The notes below the pieces were generated by a model, which saw nothing but the letters and a program-made list of their open reading frames with translations, was not told the origin of the DNA and made no database searches. A stretch of DNA of 64,000 bases from Rotaria sp. Silwood1 (taxonomy: Eukaryota; Rotifera; Eurotatoria; Philodinida; Philodinidae): the NCBI GenBank assembly GCA_905250075.1, contig CAJNOP010000131.1, forward strand, positions 337,563-401,562, written 5' to 3'. Shown here piece by piece: positions 28,981 to 42,212 of this stretch. Position numbers and translations under genes: made by a program. Position 1 is the stretch's first letter, and each line of letters starts with the position of its first letter.

Positions 28981-31900
28981 ACATGAATCTATTATTAGCA
29001 ATTTATCTGCATACTATGTAACGATGCACAGCGTACCGTTCACATTATACAATGCTCTGAATTCTAACTTACTGAAAAGTGTCTCTGAATATGCTTCTGT
29101 CACTCGATCTTACTTCTTAGATGTAACAGCGAACAGGAGACGAGGAGTCAACCAGCACTTTGATAGTTATATTCTTACTCAAGAGATAGGCACTCGAATC
29201 AGTCACATGCAGTACGATCGTGTCATTTTTCTATCAGAAATGAAATCAGTGTATCCCAAAAAAGTGCTATCATCAGATGAAAATTTAAAACAAAAAATGT
29301 CTGCTGTCGAGAACGAAATCTGGATCATTAATTGTTTTTTTATATGGAATTCGATTAATGAATGAATTCATTTTGTACCAAGTATTTAACGAATGTATTT
29401 AGATATGGGAGTAAAATTTTATTTGATTCCTTAACATTGATTTATCTAAAATTTCTTTACTGATGAGATCGGTATGTTGATTTTTTCTTTTTTGATGAAT
29501 GATTTCTATTGATATGATTCAACGAAAACCAACCACCCTATTGTTACTATGATCGTTGTGTCGTTATTTAGTCTAAATTTTTGTCAATACTCAACATGAT
29601 ATTTATTTTATGTTTTGAACAACATTGATGGCAGAAGAAAACTCGATTAATGAAAAATCTTTTTTTTTCGAATTGTAGTGTCTTAGTTCAAAAATAACAT
29701 ATCGGACAATATTTAAGGTCGACTAATTTTTTTTCTTCTGACAATATATTTAAAATATGAAAATTTAGTTAAATGAGAGTCATAAGAATCTTATGTATCG
29801 AATAGGTTATTGTGGCAACAAAGATGAATTATTAAGAAAGTATAAAGAATTACATGTCACTGATTAACCCAAACACTAATACGCTTGTGTTACAAATTCG
29901 TACGGATAATGTAAGGCTGTGCATTATTCGATGCGCGTGACCGAACATTTCGGACTTCACACATTCAGACATATATGATATGTCACATACCTCAATCTCG
30001 TTTGTACAGGTACAAACAAGATACTGACTGGTTTGAGTAGTTTCAAATGGCTGTGCATCTCATTTTGTTAGCCAAAAACTTCATCCTATTCGATAATTTT
30101 TCAACCTTTTCCCCATACTACTTGATATAATTCATTTAATATGAACTACTATCATCTTGTGTCTCTAATAGAAGAGGGTAATGCTCACTGATGCTTGACT
30201 TTCTACTAGCTCAAAAATAATATCTTATCTAACTTTCCAAAACGTGTAGATGCTGCAAATATATGTGATAAAGGTGCTGCAGGCTAAGCACTATGTACCC
30301 CTCTCGGTATATTATCTTTGTCTTTTAATATATCAAAATGGCCACCTTTGACTCATATTAGCTTTATAAAACTTGAATTGTTAGAGATTATATTATATCA
30401 AAATAGCTTATTTTATTCAGCTTTCAATTCTCTATCTTCCTATATATACCGTGAAAATTTTCAATAATCCGCTGAAACGCAAACTGGTACATCTTTTATA
30501 GGATATTTTTTCTTGTTTTGCCCCAAAGGGGTGTGATAGTGCTAAAAGTCAGTATTGATTAACTTTTCATAGGAAGGGTTTTAGAGCCTAAAATTTTAGG
30601 GTTAGTAGTTTTAGACATTGAAGTTTTGAATGAGCAAAAAAACTCGAAAAAAAAATTTGATCGAGTGCCTCATATATTCGATGCTCTCATGGATGCTCTC
30701 TTAATTTCTTCAACTTAAAAAATATTTGAAAGACCCAATAAGAAAAGACAACTTTGATCAAATTTAGAAATTTTTTTTTGACTTATAGCTCGTTAGATGG
30801 AGCAAAGTGTCTACTTTCGAATGCACTATAGTTTATTGATTTATAATGCGATTTAAGGATGTTATATAGGTTTTTCTGAATCACCCACAGAAGAAAATAA
30901 CGTTTTCTTCTAAAAACTTTCGGTTTTTTTCTCGAAATAGGCTTCTCTATTTTTACATTTCTGTGCATCTTAGATTTCTTTGCCAATTTGGTACTAGAGA
31001 GCTGGAATTTATGTCAAAATGTAGTCGAGAGGTAGTGCTACAACTGAATGGAGCCGTGTTTTCGATTTTATCATTACTGTTTATAAAAAAACTAACTATT
31101 TTGAACCTATACCTCTTGGGTTTTTCTCATATTTTATTAAAGGAGTTTTGTGTGTTGTTTCATCAGTCAATAGACAGGCCGACATGACTACTCGTTACGG
31201 CACTGAGTTCAATTAGTTTTGGTCTCAAAAAGAACAACGAAGGATTCATTTCAAAGCAAAAGTACCTGAATTTCGATTAAAACACAAGCTCCTAATTGAC
31301 GTCGAAGTCTGAAAAAATTATCTTGTTTGCTACAGTGTTCTTCCTTTCAATTAATGTCTATTTTACAAGAAAACAGGTGAGCATTTTGTGAATAACTATT
31401 ATTAGAAACAAAATAGAGTGCTGCGATTTTCATCATTGGAAACAAGAGATAAATTCGAATTGAATCATATCTTATCCCATCTCCCCCCAAGATGCTTTCT
31501 GAGGTTTTTTCAATTAAATTTGTAAAAATAAACGTCAGAAAAATTATCCCTTTTAACATAAGAATAAGCAAAAATGTGATTCTTTCCACATTAATAGCTT
31601 GAAAAATCAATCGCGAGCTTTTATTGAAATACCTATAATTTCTGAATAACTAAATCTAAATATCGAGGCTCATCCAGTTTTGTAGATCTTCCAATGGTGG
31701 TTCGCATGCACACCTGAGAATTGAAAGTTCACCATAGCCAACTCAAGAGTACGTTATTTTTCAAAAAGGTTGCTTGAAAACCTTCAAGAAACCAAGTCGA
31801 GAAACTTGCAATAAACGATTCTACACGTCTTTACCTCGTCTTTCTAAAAATGAAAAATGCAACTCTTTATCTTGTTTCTATCAAACGTATCTAAAAACAA

Positions 31901-32237
31901 AATAACCAATCGCGTTTTTTTTTAATGAGCATTAGTCTCAAAAACATGTTCAATACGACTCTTCGAGTTTCTCCTCTGCCGATCTCCATATGAACATGAA
32001 AAGAGTGTTCTACTTGATTTTCTCTATATTATGATCAGCAGCAGTTATTGAAAAATACAATAAGCAACTATTAATAGATCAAAGATAGTGTATTTTATCG
32101 ATGCGTCTAAATCCAAGAGAAAAAATAATACAATCAACCGAATATGACAACAAAACAATCTACGTACGGAGTATCAAGAAATCATACTCATTTATGCTGT
32201 GCTCTCTAAGGAAAAAATTCTCATATAATTTCATTCA
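28981..32237. other. Intergenic, no supported gene
   Basis: AT-rich. The open frames at 29024-29365 (+) and 31347-31610 (-) have no recognisable domain. No convincing repeat beyond simple A/T tracts. Confidence 0.5.
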
Positions 32238-32263
32238 CTAATCATTCATGTAAAATACAGTAT

Positions 32264-32273
32264 NNNNNNNNNN
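32264..32273. other. Assembly gap (10 N)
   Basis: Ten ambiguous bases, a conventional placeholder for a scaffold join of unknown size. It falls inside a gene, so the flanking sequences may not be adjacent in the genome. Confidence 0.98.
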
Positions 32274-32954
32274 TGTCAATTGTTTATTTTCATATTCTTG
32301 TGCAAGTAAATATTCATCTGAGGCACCTATTGCCCAATAATTACCCACAGAGGTTTCTGCTAAAGGTTTCTCGATGAACCGTTTGCCTAATCTTGTCTTA
32401 GGCATGTCGGGACTACAAATGAATGATACTTCCTTCCATGGATCTGATGAGAAGCTTTCTTTTATTGGACTTGTCGTTTCAATTTCCAACATACGTCTTC
32501 GATCAGAATGTTGAACGATATGAATGTTTTCTAATGAATGACCATATTCATTTTGTAATTTTTCCAATCGAACTAATTGAGCATGTTGATTAGTTGATCT
32601 GCTATTTGTGATCATCGATGATTCTTCCTCGAAATGGAATCGATAATTTTTTATATGATTTTCAAGTATTCTTCTGGCATCGTCGGCTGTTTGATGAATA
32701 TCTTCGATTGCTTGGCGCTCCCAATTGTCAATAGTCGAACGAAGTTTGTTTTCAAGGTGTTCATATTCGACTAAACATTTTGATAAAGGTTGTTGATGAT
32801 CCCGAGCATCATCTAGGTATTTCTCATAGGTTTGACGATGCTCACAAAAATGATCCCAACAGAAATGGCGATTACAAGCGACGCAAATGGCCACCGATGG
32901 CACACCACAAGGCAAATGGCAGGACACGCTACCAGCTCGCTGTCTCATCATCAA
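32274..32954 (-). CDS. B-box-type zinc-finger protein, C-terminus lost at the assembly gap
   Basis: Partial gene of about 226 codons. The N-terminus has a compact zinc-binding cluster, CHLPCG ... CVACNRHFCWDHFCEHR, resembling a B-box. A long charged helical region follows (about residues 60-150, ERQAIEDIHQTADDARRILE), probably coiled coil. A linker leads to VGNYWAIGASDEYLLAQEYE, which looks like the start of a first beta-propeller or NHL-type repeat. In bdelloids this architecture usually continues with several such repeats, and these would lie in or beyond the N-gap. The few codons after the gap are not evidence of the real C-terminus. Three ATGs stand in tandem at 32946-32954; the most upstream is used. 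Confidence 0.75.
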
Positions 32955-35687
32955 TGATTTAGATGCAGGTAAATGTGATGTCTGCTTTTTCCGATGACTT
33001 GTTATTTTTTATTTTCTTTTTCTTTTCACTTGAAGCGCGATCTACAAAGAAACAAAGTAAGAAAAAAACTGCACACTTATAGAGACGAATTCAGTTTCAG
33101 GAAAAATAGAGATAAATCATGGCGCTTGTTCATGAATTCTCATTTGCTATGTTTTCAAAAAGATTTTCTTTTTAAGAAAGGTTTTCTAGTGACTTGATAA
33201 CAATATAATATTCAGAGATTAGTGCCAATGAGCGAAAGGCTTTTCAGCGAATTACGAAATACGAAAGAACGATAGGTAGAGTGTGAATGTATATTGAAAG
33301 GAAACTCACACCTACACACAGGTCTAGACCCACACTCAAGTCGATAAATATATCTTGAATAAGTGAATAAAAGTTTGCCTCGATTTGAAGTGGCAAACCG
33401 CAGTGCTATTGTATCAGCGTACTAGTGTCAGATGTGGATGAATACAGGTCGAAAACAGAATAAAATAAATTGGTAGATTAAACAAAGCAGAAGGAGCAAG
33501 AGCTACTATTTATATAAATATCCACCACGATGATTCACATTTAAACAAACAATCGAACTGAGCTAAAAAGTAAAAGTCGCTGAAATGACTTTCATCATTT
33601 AACTTTTCGCTGTTATGCATATTTGCTGCTATGGGCCTCTGCTATTGTGCGTTTCACATGTTGTTTTTCGCTGAAAAGGACGTTCGCTGATAAGCTTTTC
33701 GCTGAATGGATACAATATCATATTCAGTACTCAATGATCTACCTATTCTCTCTAAATACGCGTCTTATCAACGATAGTAATGACCTATCCGTAGTCCATT
33801 ATAGTGCTCTTTTCAACCAAGAGCACGTTTTGCATGAAAGAAAAAATCATTAAAAAGCCTGAAAATCGTTTAAAACAAGTAAAATAAGCCCAGCTTTAGT
33901 GACCTAAAAATCAATAAAAAACACTACCGATCTAGTTTCAAGTATGGTTTGGTGTGTATGTGTATGACATGGGAGAGAAAAATTGCGAGTCAGACAAAAC
34001 CGATAAAAACACGTTATAGACTTGTTTTTTTACAAAAATAAGTTTTTTTTTTATCGTTCTCTCAGAGTAAAATATACACATTTTAACACGGTAAAATACG
34101 TCCTTTTCTGACAGTGGTTCTTCGCGGAAAGAAGCTACCACATTTCTCTCGTTCGTGATCGTAAGTATGAAGGTGAATAGGTTAAAACGTAGTTTACGAT
34201 TCATGTCTGAATAATGATTGTATCAGGTTTTCTAGTGCTTCAGTAACTATATAGCATTCAGCATACAATCACTTACCTATTCCATCTGAATACAAGCCTT
34301 ATTAACGATAGTAATGGCTTATTTAAAGACGTTTAATAGACTTTTTCTTTACCCTGGAGCATGTACGGTATGAGATAAAATACTCTTGATTAAATAACAC
34401 CCATGCTAGTATGTTATCGAAATGAAATAAGGGAAAGAAAAGAAAAGAAAACGAAACATTTTTATTGCACAGCTATCGATATTAAAACGACAAACAGAAT
34501 GGGGGCTGTACCGAAACTCTTACTGATGATGCTTATTCAAATACTTGATACCTGCAGAGTGCAAATATAATGCACATACGCAATACAAATTTACATAAAA
34601 TAGGGAACGAGACGGTGTAAATGTCAATGTTGATGTTTCGGTATTTGTAAAATAGATTGCTCCGTTCACACGCATATCCCTTTTTTAACTTGTCTTCGTG
34701 TCTATACAATACACTAAATGTCACTTTTCTTGTTATAAATAGCCAATGAATTCAGTGGAAATCGAAAAAGCGTTCTTGTATGAATGAATTGTTTGAAAAT
34801 CGAATTTTTCGTATCGTCCTTATCTTTCCAATAAAAATAATTATTTTCGATCAATTCAACTACATCTTTTGTATGAAAATCAGTTCTAACTTAGAGTTCG
34901 GAATCAAAAATGATTCATCAGTCGAAGCGATTTCCTTGTCGATTCTTTTTACAGTTTCTCATTTTTAACACCTACAGATAGACAAAATTGAAAAGAAAGT
35001 TTCAAAGAACTTTGTATGAACTTACAAAAAAAAAAGAATACAATTAAAACTAATGAATTAATGCAAATGATAACATCTACTTACAAGTAGATTGCTTTTG
35101 AGTCGGCTACAATTTTATTCATTATTATGCTAGTAAATCTTATGTATGTCTTTCAATAAAAGCCTTAAAGAAAACCAACAATAAGCTGAATATTTCTACA
35201 GTTATATTTGCTGGCGTGGATTCTGATTAGTACGATTTTTTCTGAATGAAAATTTTGTGTAATAAGCATATTTGAAAATAGTTTAGATAAGTAGTTCCTA
35301 TTTCATCAATTATATATGAGAAAATATTTAATATTTTTAACAAAATATTTTATGGTGCAATTCTTTTTATTTTAAAGAATACTGGAAACACATTTTCGGA
35401 AAAATTTTTCCTTGACAGTTAGCTTCGAATTTCTCGTCAAAGGAAAGAAAATGTTACTCTGTTTCTCTTTCTCATTAAAAGTTTTCTTTTTCATAATTTA
35501 TTGAGCAAAGAAAAAAAAAAAGAAAGAAGTATATGGGAACTATATTCTGCTAGTCATTGAAAGTTACCTAGGAGAATTTTCTTTTTCTTTACTACGTTGA
35601 TGCAAACGTTTACATTTCTTTTAGTATTTATTGTTACATCGATCAGACGTTCTTGTTGGTAAGAAAAAACAACTAATAAAACAAAAT
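32955..35687. other. Intergenic with a segmental duplication and a MITE
   Basis: Holds a duplicated segment (copy A 33180-33215 plus 33728-33840, copy B 34226-34372) with a MITE-like insertion inside copy A. No coding region supported; the remaining sequence is AT-rich. Confidence 0.6.
33216..33719. mobile_element. hAT-like non-autonomous element (MITE), about 504 bases
   Basis: Flanked by an 8-base direct repeat, ATATTCAG (33208-33215 and 33720-33727), the target duplication length typical of hAT elements. Within about 15 bases of each edge lie imperfect terminal inverted repeats: GCGAAAGGCTTTTCAGCGAA on the left, and on the right the complement of GCGAAAAGCTTATCAGCGAA. A second, uninterrupted copy of the flanking sequence at 34226-34372 acts as an empty site. 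No transposase remains. Confidence 0.7.
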
Positions 35688-36237
35688 ATGAGTAAAGAAG
35701 AAATAAAACAAGTTAGTATAAGTTTTTAATTTTATTTTTTATTTACAAAACAAAATATTTATTCAGTTATTTAAACGATTTGATAATGGTAATGGTCACT
35801 TATCGTTAGCTGAACTTGATCGAGCTATCATTCATTATTATCCACAATTTGCTACCAATAAGAAAGCAATTATGCAAGCATATAAAGCGGCTGATACTAG
35901 CAATGTATGATAAGAGAAAAAAAAAGAAATTAATTAAGTAGATTTTCAATTTTTGTTTTATTAGAATGGTTTCATTGAATTGAGAGAATTTGGAAAAATT
36001 GTTCAATTACTCAAACACTATGATGAATTAAGTAAAATATTTGAAGAATTAGATACAAATGATGATCATCGTATTAGTTTTAAAGAATTTAAAAGAGGTT
36101 TTACATTATCAGGTGAAGATGATTCGGATGAAGAAAGTTTAAAACAAGAATTTGATGCTATTGATTCGAATGATGGTGGTTATATTCTATTTGATGAAGT
36201 AAAAACTTCAGAAAAAACGTACTATTGTTTAATTTGA
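35688..36237 (+). CDS. Four-EF-hand calcium-binding protein, three exons
   Basis: Inferred exons 35688-35711, 35767-35904 and 35965-36237 give 144 aa. Four EF-hand loops are visible: residues 14-25 (DNGNGHLSLAEL), 51-62 (DTSNNGFIELRE), 84-95 (DTNDDHRISFKE) and 121-132 (DSNDGGYILFDE). Loops 2 to 4 end in the bidentate Glu; loop 1 has Glu one place earlier. Loop 3 has His instead of the usual position-6 Gly, so affinity may differ. The size and arrangement fit a calmodulin- or calflagin-like sensor; the target is unknown. The second intron interrupts loop 2. The eight-residue first exon is chosen because it supplies an ATG with a good donor. Confidence 0.85.
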
Positions 36238-38371
36238 TGTTGTTTTTGTTTCTTCTTTTTCTAGTTTTGTATGTACATGGCCAAGAAAAAAGTACAATAA
36301 TTTTAATTTAAAACTAATAGACATTATGATTTTGATTTTGTATTTCATTGAAAAAAAAATTTTTGTTTTGTCTTAGTTATTGCCATTTGATCAATAAAAA
36401 AATATTCTTTGTGTCTAATTTTGCTTTACACAGGTTTTCAAAGGATACTGAAAGAAAGATAAAAGTAGAATTTTTATTTGATTTAGAAAACAGAAAACTA
36501 CGATAACAATATAATGTGTTAGACAGATTATGCCGAATTGTAATTAAAAATCTGCGACAATAGAACAAATTAGGTCTTGAAAAAGAAGCATTCATGCTTA
36601 TGACCCTTCACTTACCAAATATAGTCAACATTGTAGTAAAAAAAAAATGATGTCTCTTATTTATTTTACTTTTGCAAATTATCACTTATATATTTACGTA
36701 ATAGACTGAAACTACACGTGTGTCAAATAAATAATCTAAATATCTACTTCGACTGAATTATAAAATTCCAAAAATTATAAGAAGGAGGAACTTTAGTCTC
36801 TAGAAGTTGTTGTTAATGCATGAAAAAAATTGCACAAAATCAGGCATGATGAAACAAAGCACCTTATTATTTTTTTATAGTTCATGTAGAAATAACGAAC
36901 ATGTATCGATTTTCGATATCATAAACAACAGATCAAATCAGAAGTTCAACATCTCTCTTTATTACATGGACGAAATAGAAGCAAAATGAGACATTATTGA
37001 AGATTTCCAGGACCCGTCTATAGACTTCCATTTATACGGTATCTGTATTGAACAAGTTTGGAATAAAGAAAGTAGATCGATTTAGAAATGAATAACAGCA
37101 GTTTTTAGGAATAATTGGAAATTCTCTATAAGCTCCATCATATAAGTTATCATCAAACGAAAAAAGCTAGACTGAAGCTTGACTCTTCAGATTATTACTC
37201 TCTTTTGATACAGTTAAAATGCATTATGTATTATTACTAGATAAGTTCAGCGATTAAAAATAAATCTCAGTAATCCTCACGAATAAGTGATACATATTTG
37301 ATAATACTATTTCAATCTCATATTTCGAGATCAAAAGACTATTATTAGAATAATATATGAATGATAATTTGGAAGAAAAAGCGTTTTGTTTTTATCATAA
37401 CGTGAACTATCTTTCTTGAACGAAGAATCATAAGCATCAATGCTTTCAGATTTTTCTTAATTTTACTTACGTGAGACTTACATCTAGCTAAAAGATGACA
37501 ATGAAAGCTCGAAATTGATTGAAGCGCTTTTTTTGTTGGTATCAAGAATATATTGTTTGGTAGTTTATATGGGTAGAAGTGTTTTCTATCACTAATTTGC
37601 TGATGACAGGAGACTTAAGATTCAGATCGGATAAAATATTATTAGTTTATCTATCATAGAATGATGTTTTCTGAAACAAAATAGTTCTATAAAAACTCTA
37701 TAATTTATAATGAGAAAGGCCAACAGTACATACTATTGTCAGATTTCGAATAAAAGAATACACAAGTAATGAAAGTCATCGCGAAGAGTTATAAGATTTC
37801 GAAACGACTATCATATTTATTATTCTACAAAATTATTAGACTTATTCCAACAGATATTATCTCATATGAAAGATTTAAAATCAAGTACGAAATTAATCAT
37901 TTTTCTTTGATGATATCTAATTACAAGTCTTAAGAAAGAATGTTAAAAAAAAGACAAATGAAAATTTATTGTCTCAAAAAAAAGAGATATACAAGACACT
38001 GATCCTATCTCTCATTAAGCAAAATTTGAGTGTTATAGTCTTGAATAGAAATGATACACCAGAAATACATAAGTCAAACTTTAAAGGCAACACAAAACAA
38101 AAGCAGTTATAAAGAAATGCAAGCAAATATAGTGAAATAATTGTAGACAATAGACCAACAAGAATATAAAAACTAGATGAATGAGATATAGTTTGTGAAA
38201 ATAGAATTTTTTTTTGATATACAAACAGCATTTGCATCAATTGCAAAATATTATATGAAAGAAAACAAAACTTCATCCGATTGAATACATACAAGCAAAA
38301 TACAATAGCTTAATTGTTAATTAAAAAAAGTTTTTTTCTGATGTCAGACAAGATTTTTTTTACTGAATGAA

Positions 38372-38760
38372 TCAGGCCCCACGATGTGCCGGGGGCTAGC
38401 CCCCGGCATTTTTTTAAGCGTGTCTGCGAAAATTTTTAATACTGTCTGGCAAAAATGTGTAATATAGTCTGCGAAATTTAATTTTACCGCTGCAGTCGAC
38501 TGGTCACGTGATAATATTAGCGGTGAAAAATTTTTGTTTTGAGACAATTTTTCCGAAGATTTTACTTAGCGCTGGAGGGGGATAGAGGTATCTTCGTCGC
38601 GCTACCCCCTCCCCCCCCGCGGTCATCACTTTTAATGAAAAATCGGGAAGTTCCCAAAAAAATAACTGACTGTCTGCCAATTTTTTGTGAAGTGTCTGGC
38701 AAAAGAAAAAAAAACTTTAGTCCCCGCCACTCTCAAAAACAATCGAGAGCCTTGGAATGA
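38372..38760 (-). mobile_element. Helitron-like non-autonomous element, right end uncertain
   Basis: GC-rich island in AT-rich DNA. Read on the minus strand it ends in a perfect 22-base palindrome (38387-38408), then 11 bases, then CTGA followed by T. This matches the Helitron 3' terminus (hairpin, short spacer, CTRR, insertion before T). The interior holds five direct copies of GTCTG(C/G)(C/G)AAA-like words (about 38421, 38442, 38467, 38672, 38693). The 5' TC end is not clearly located; 38760 is an approximate limit. No Rep/helicase coding. Confidence 0.5.
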
Positions 38761-39380
38761 ATACAGCAAAAAGAAAAGCCGAATAGAGAATAATTTATAT
38801 CAAATGGTGGATAAAAGTTTCGAGTGATTGAATTTTCAAGTATTTCTCTTGATTGTAATGGCTGGGAAGAATATGGAAAAAACTTGAAAAGTCCTGCAAA
38901 ATTGCTTAAATGAAGGTATTTAAGCATTTTAAAATTAGTTTGGATCTTGATTTTGTGCAGAGATCCTCACTCAGACAGTTTTGTTGGAATTTTTGACCCC
39001 ACCACTTGTGACAGAAAATCTTTTCAGATACTTAAATCTTGGTTTTTTAAACTCTTCCTAAACATTATGAACAATCGAAATACAAACTGCTCTGAAGTTG
39101 TTTCCACTACTATAAATTTTATGCTTTTAATAAATCTTATTTTTGTTTCGATTTTTCTTTCTTTTTAGTGAATGTAATATGTTGATTTGTAAGATAAAGA
39201 ACGATTATTGGTGTACCTTTTTCTTCAAAGTAGGATCAGAAAGAGTGAAAAGAAAACTATTCTGTACGTACGTACATCTAATATCATTTGCGTTTGAAAT
39301 TCATCAATGGTCTGTGTACCATAAAATTGTTATTTATTTTTACATAAGAAAAAAACTTTTTCTGAGATCATGTCACAATG

Positions 39381-39969
39381 ACTATTGTCGAATTTTTTTA
39401 AAAATGCCAGCCACCCTTTTTTGAGTAACTCTTCACTATTGATAGCTATTGAGTTCAGGTTTTAGCCACTCAATAGAGCGGCGCGGGAGGCGTCTATCTA
39501 TATGAGACTCATTAGGACCACAGAAGTTTTTATGGTACATATTTAATTGATAAGAGTTTTTGTTACCAATTTTCATTAGTTTTCATAGAGACCTAAGCTT
39601 GAATTACACTAAAATGTAGCTCGGGAGGTCCTGTATTTGCGATAAAATTTTTAGCTCTTTCTGTCATTGTCTTGAATACGATAGTTCGTTAAAATCCTAG
39701 AATTTTAACGCAACTTCAGAACCCTCCGAGCTACATTTTGGTGTAATTTAAGCCTAAATCTCTATGAAAACTAATGAAAATTAGTAAGAAAAATTCTTAT
39801 CAATTAAATATGTACCATAAAAAACTTCTTTGGTCCTAATGAGTCTCATATAGATAGACGCCCTCCGCGCCACTCTATCGAATGGCTAAAACCTGAACTC
39901 GATAACTATCAATGGTGAAGAGTTATTCAAAAAATGGTGACTGACATTTTAAAAAAATCCGACAATAGT
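39381..39969. mobile_element. Foldback element with arms of about 270 bases
   Basis: A long near-perfect inverted repeat. The left arm runs from ACTATTGTCG (39381) to about 39655 and the right arm from about 39695 to CGACAATAGT (39969), with a loop of about 40 bases. Matching landmarks include GTCTATCTATATGAGACTCA with its complement and AAAATGTAGCTCGG with CCGAGCTACATTTT. No coding capacity and no clear target duplication. Foldback/MITE class by structure. Confidence 0.8.
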
Positions 39970-42212
39970 AAATTGAATATTTTTTGTCTGAATGATACTT
40001 TTATTGAGCATTCATACGGAAAAAAAGAGAGTGAAAACCAGATGATCGTAGTTTTCAAGTACATCTAAATAATAAGTTGATAGATTATTAACATGTGATG
40101 CAAAATGTTAAACTCTTCTTGACTATATCATTAATTTCTGAATCAAGGGAATCGTATTATAATGGAAAGCACAACATGCAAACTACAAATGTCATACCAA
40201 ACATTTTTTTCCACAAAACAACTTGATCAAGGAAGTTTTCCAGGTGTGTGTGCACCTGGATTTCAACAAGGACAACAGAATTTGTCAAATTAAATAACGG
40301 CTGAGACTATTTCAATAAAAAAATTTGCAGTCAAGTTTGATGGTACCAATATAATTAAAGAAAGTCATGGTTTTAGCTTTGAAAATTCATTAACAAATAT
40401 TTTAATGAATCAGTCAGACGAAGTGAATGCATGCTGTTACATTTTCATACACAATTATGCTAATCATTCGTATAATCGCAAAATTAATTACTCCAGTTTT
40501 CATGTGTTTACAAAAGCTTATACGTAAATTGGATTAGGTTTTAAGCAGTCATTTTATTTAGGCAACTGTTATAATTCAAACACATTTTCATTGTTAGGCT
40601 AATAAATGGTATACTAATCGATTTCTGAAAATTGCTTATTGTTATCGGAGGTGTGGATGTAGACGTGGATATGACCATTTAAGTAGAAGGAAGACATTGG
40701 TAGGCAGCCACACCTATATCCTCAAAATCTTAACCATTTTAAGGATATGCAGGACATATGCTTTGCACTGTCAACGCACAATGAATTCTTTTCTATTTTC
40801 TGCAGTCATTGTGATCGTGTATTTTGTTGCAACCATCTTCTTATCTATCACATGTCTGTTTACACTTTAATAACATGCACATTCACACCCAACTATCAGT
40901 TTTTTTTACAAACGTAAATAATTATCTATAGAAAGTACATATGAATTCAATTGCTTTTGAGTTATTTATTCAAAATATATTACGTCATACAAATGTAGCA
41001 GAAAAAAGTAATTCAAAAAGTATCTCTTTCGGTTGATAAACGATGAAGTTGTGCATAGCAGGAAATTATTCAATCTTTTTTTTTATAGATGCAATATTTT
41101 TGTATACATTATAAAACTAAATTTAGCTTTCAATAGAAGATTTTGATTTGAAAAAAAAAATCTGTTTTATAAACTTTATAACCCACATATTACTCTTTCC
41201 AACGAGAAACAAATCGATTGGTTTAAGAGTCAATAACGTTTAATAATGTTTGTTAAAATTTCTATATTACATGTTATTTTTATCTGTTAAAAGCAAATAA
41301 GTTGATTGTTGATGTGCTTATTAAACAATTGCCGTACACGAACACACTCCTCATCATTAAGTTTGTCATCAGTGACAATTTTATAATTGGAATTTGAATA
41401 ATTATTAATTGTTCATCTGTATGTTTCCCTCATATAATATGGCATCATCAGTGGTTGTGATTTTCTTTGTAAAGTAGTCAGACATCGTTGAGTTTTCACT
41501 GAATGAACTCTAAAAACAAATTTCAAAGAAAAAAATACCGCTTGGCTTTTATTACGTAGATGTTCTAAGTACTTTAATTATATAATTAATTTGATTTAAA
41601 TATATCACATTTTATTTAACTAAATATTGATGATTTATTGTAATAGTAGATTTACAATAGAATAAAGTTATACAGATTTAATCAGTCTGTTACAAGAATA
41701 GTTAATCTTAATCTCTTTATAATGTTTAGTTCTTCAAATTATAATAGCTATGGAAGAAAAAACAAGACTTGACATTAAGACCGAGTAAATAAAGTTTTTG
41801 AAATATAATATTAGTCAGGGTGATAGATCAATATAAGTTCAATCTCTTGTCAACACATAAACATAATCAAAAGGAAATCAACATATATCACTAACATTCG
41901 CATTGTGATTTAATTGTTTTTTCTTCTTATATATTACTTTTTAGCGGCTTTGGAATGAAAAGAGTAGGTAATGTCATGATGAAATACTCAGTCAAGAAAT
42001 TGAAGCCATTTCCGACCACGTATTCGCAAACCATGGGAGGCTTCCGATGTAAATGCACATATCTGAGCGTCGGAATTATTAATATGGGTGTATGAAAATA
42101 CAGAAATAGTTTTTCTTTGTAATGAAAACATTGGTACAAGTCATTTAAATGTTTCATATTATGTGTTGAAAAACATTGCATGGATAATAATTACATAATA
42201 ATCTGTTGTGTA

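Larger units (their letters stand above)
36238..42212. other. Long intergenic stretch with transposon relics
   Basis: No supported gene. Contains the Helitron-like element near 38372-38760 and the foldback at 39381-39969. A pair of hexamer-like tracts lies at about 40648-40712 (GGTGTGGATGTAG ... CACACCTATATCC). Confidence 0.55.
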
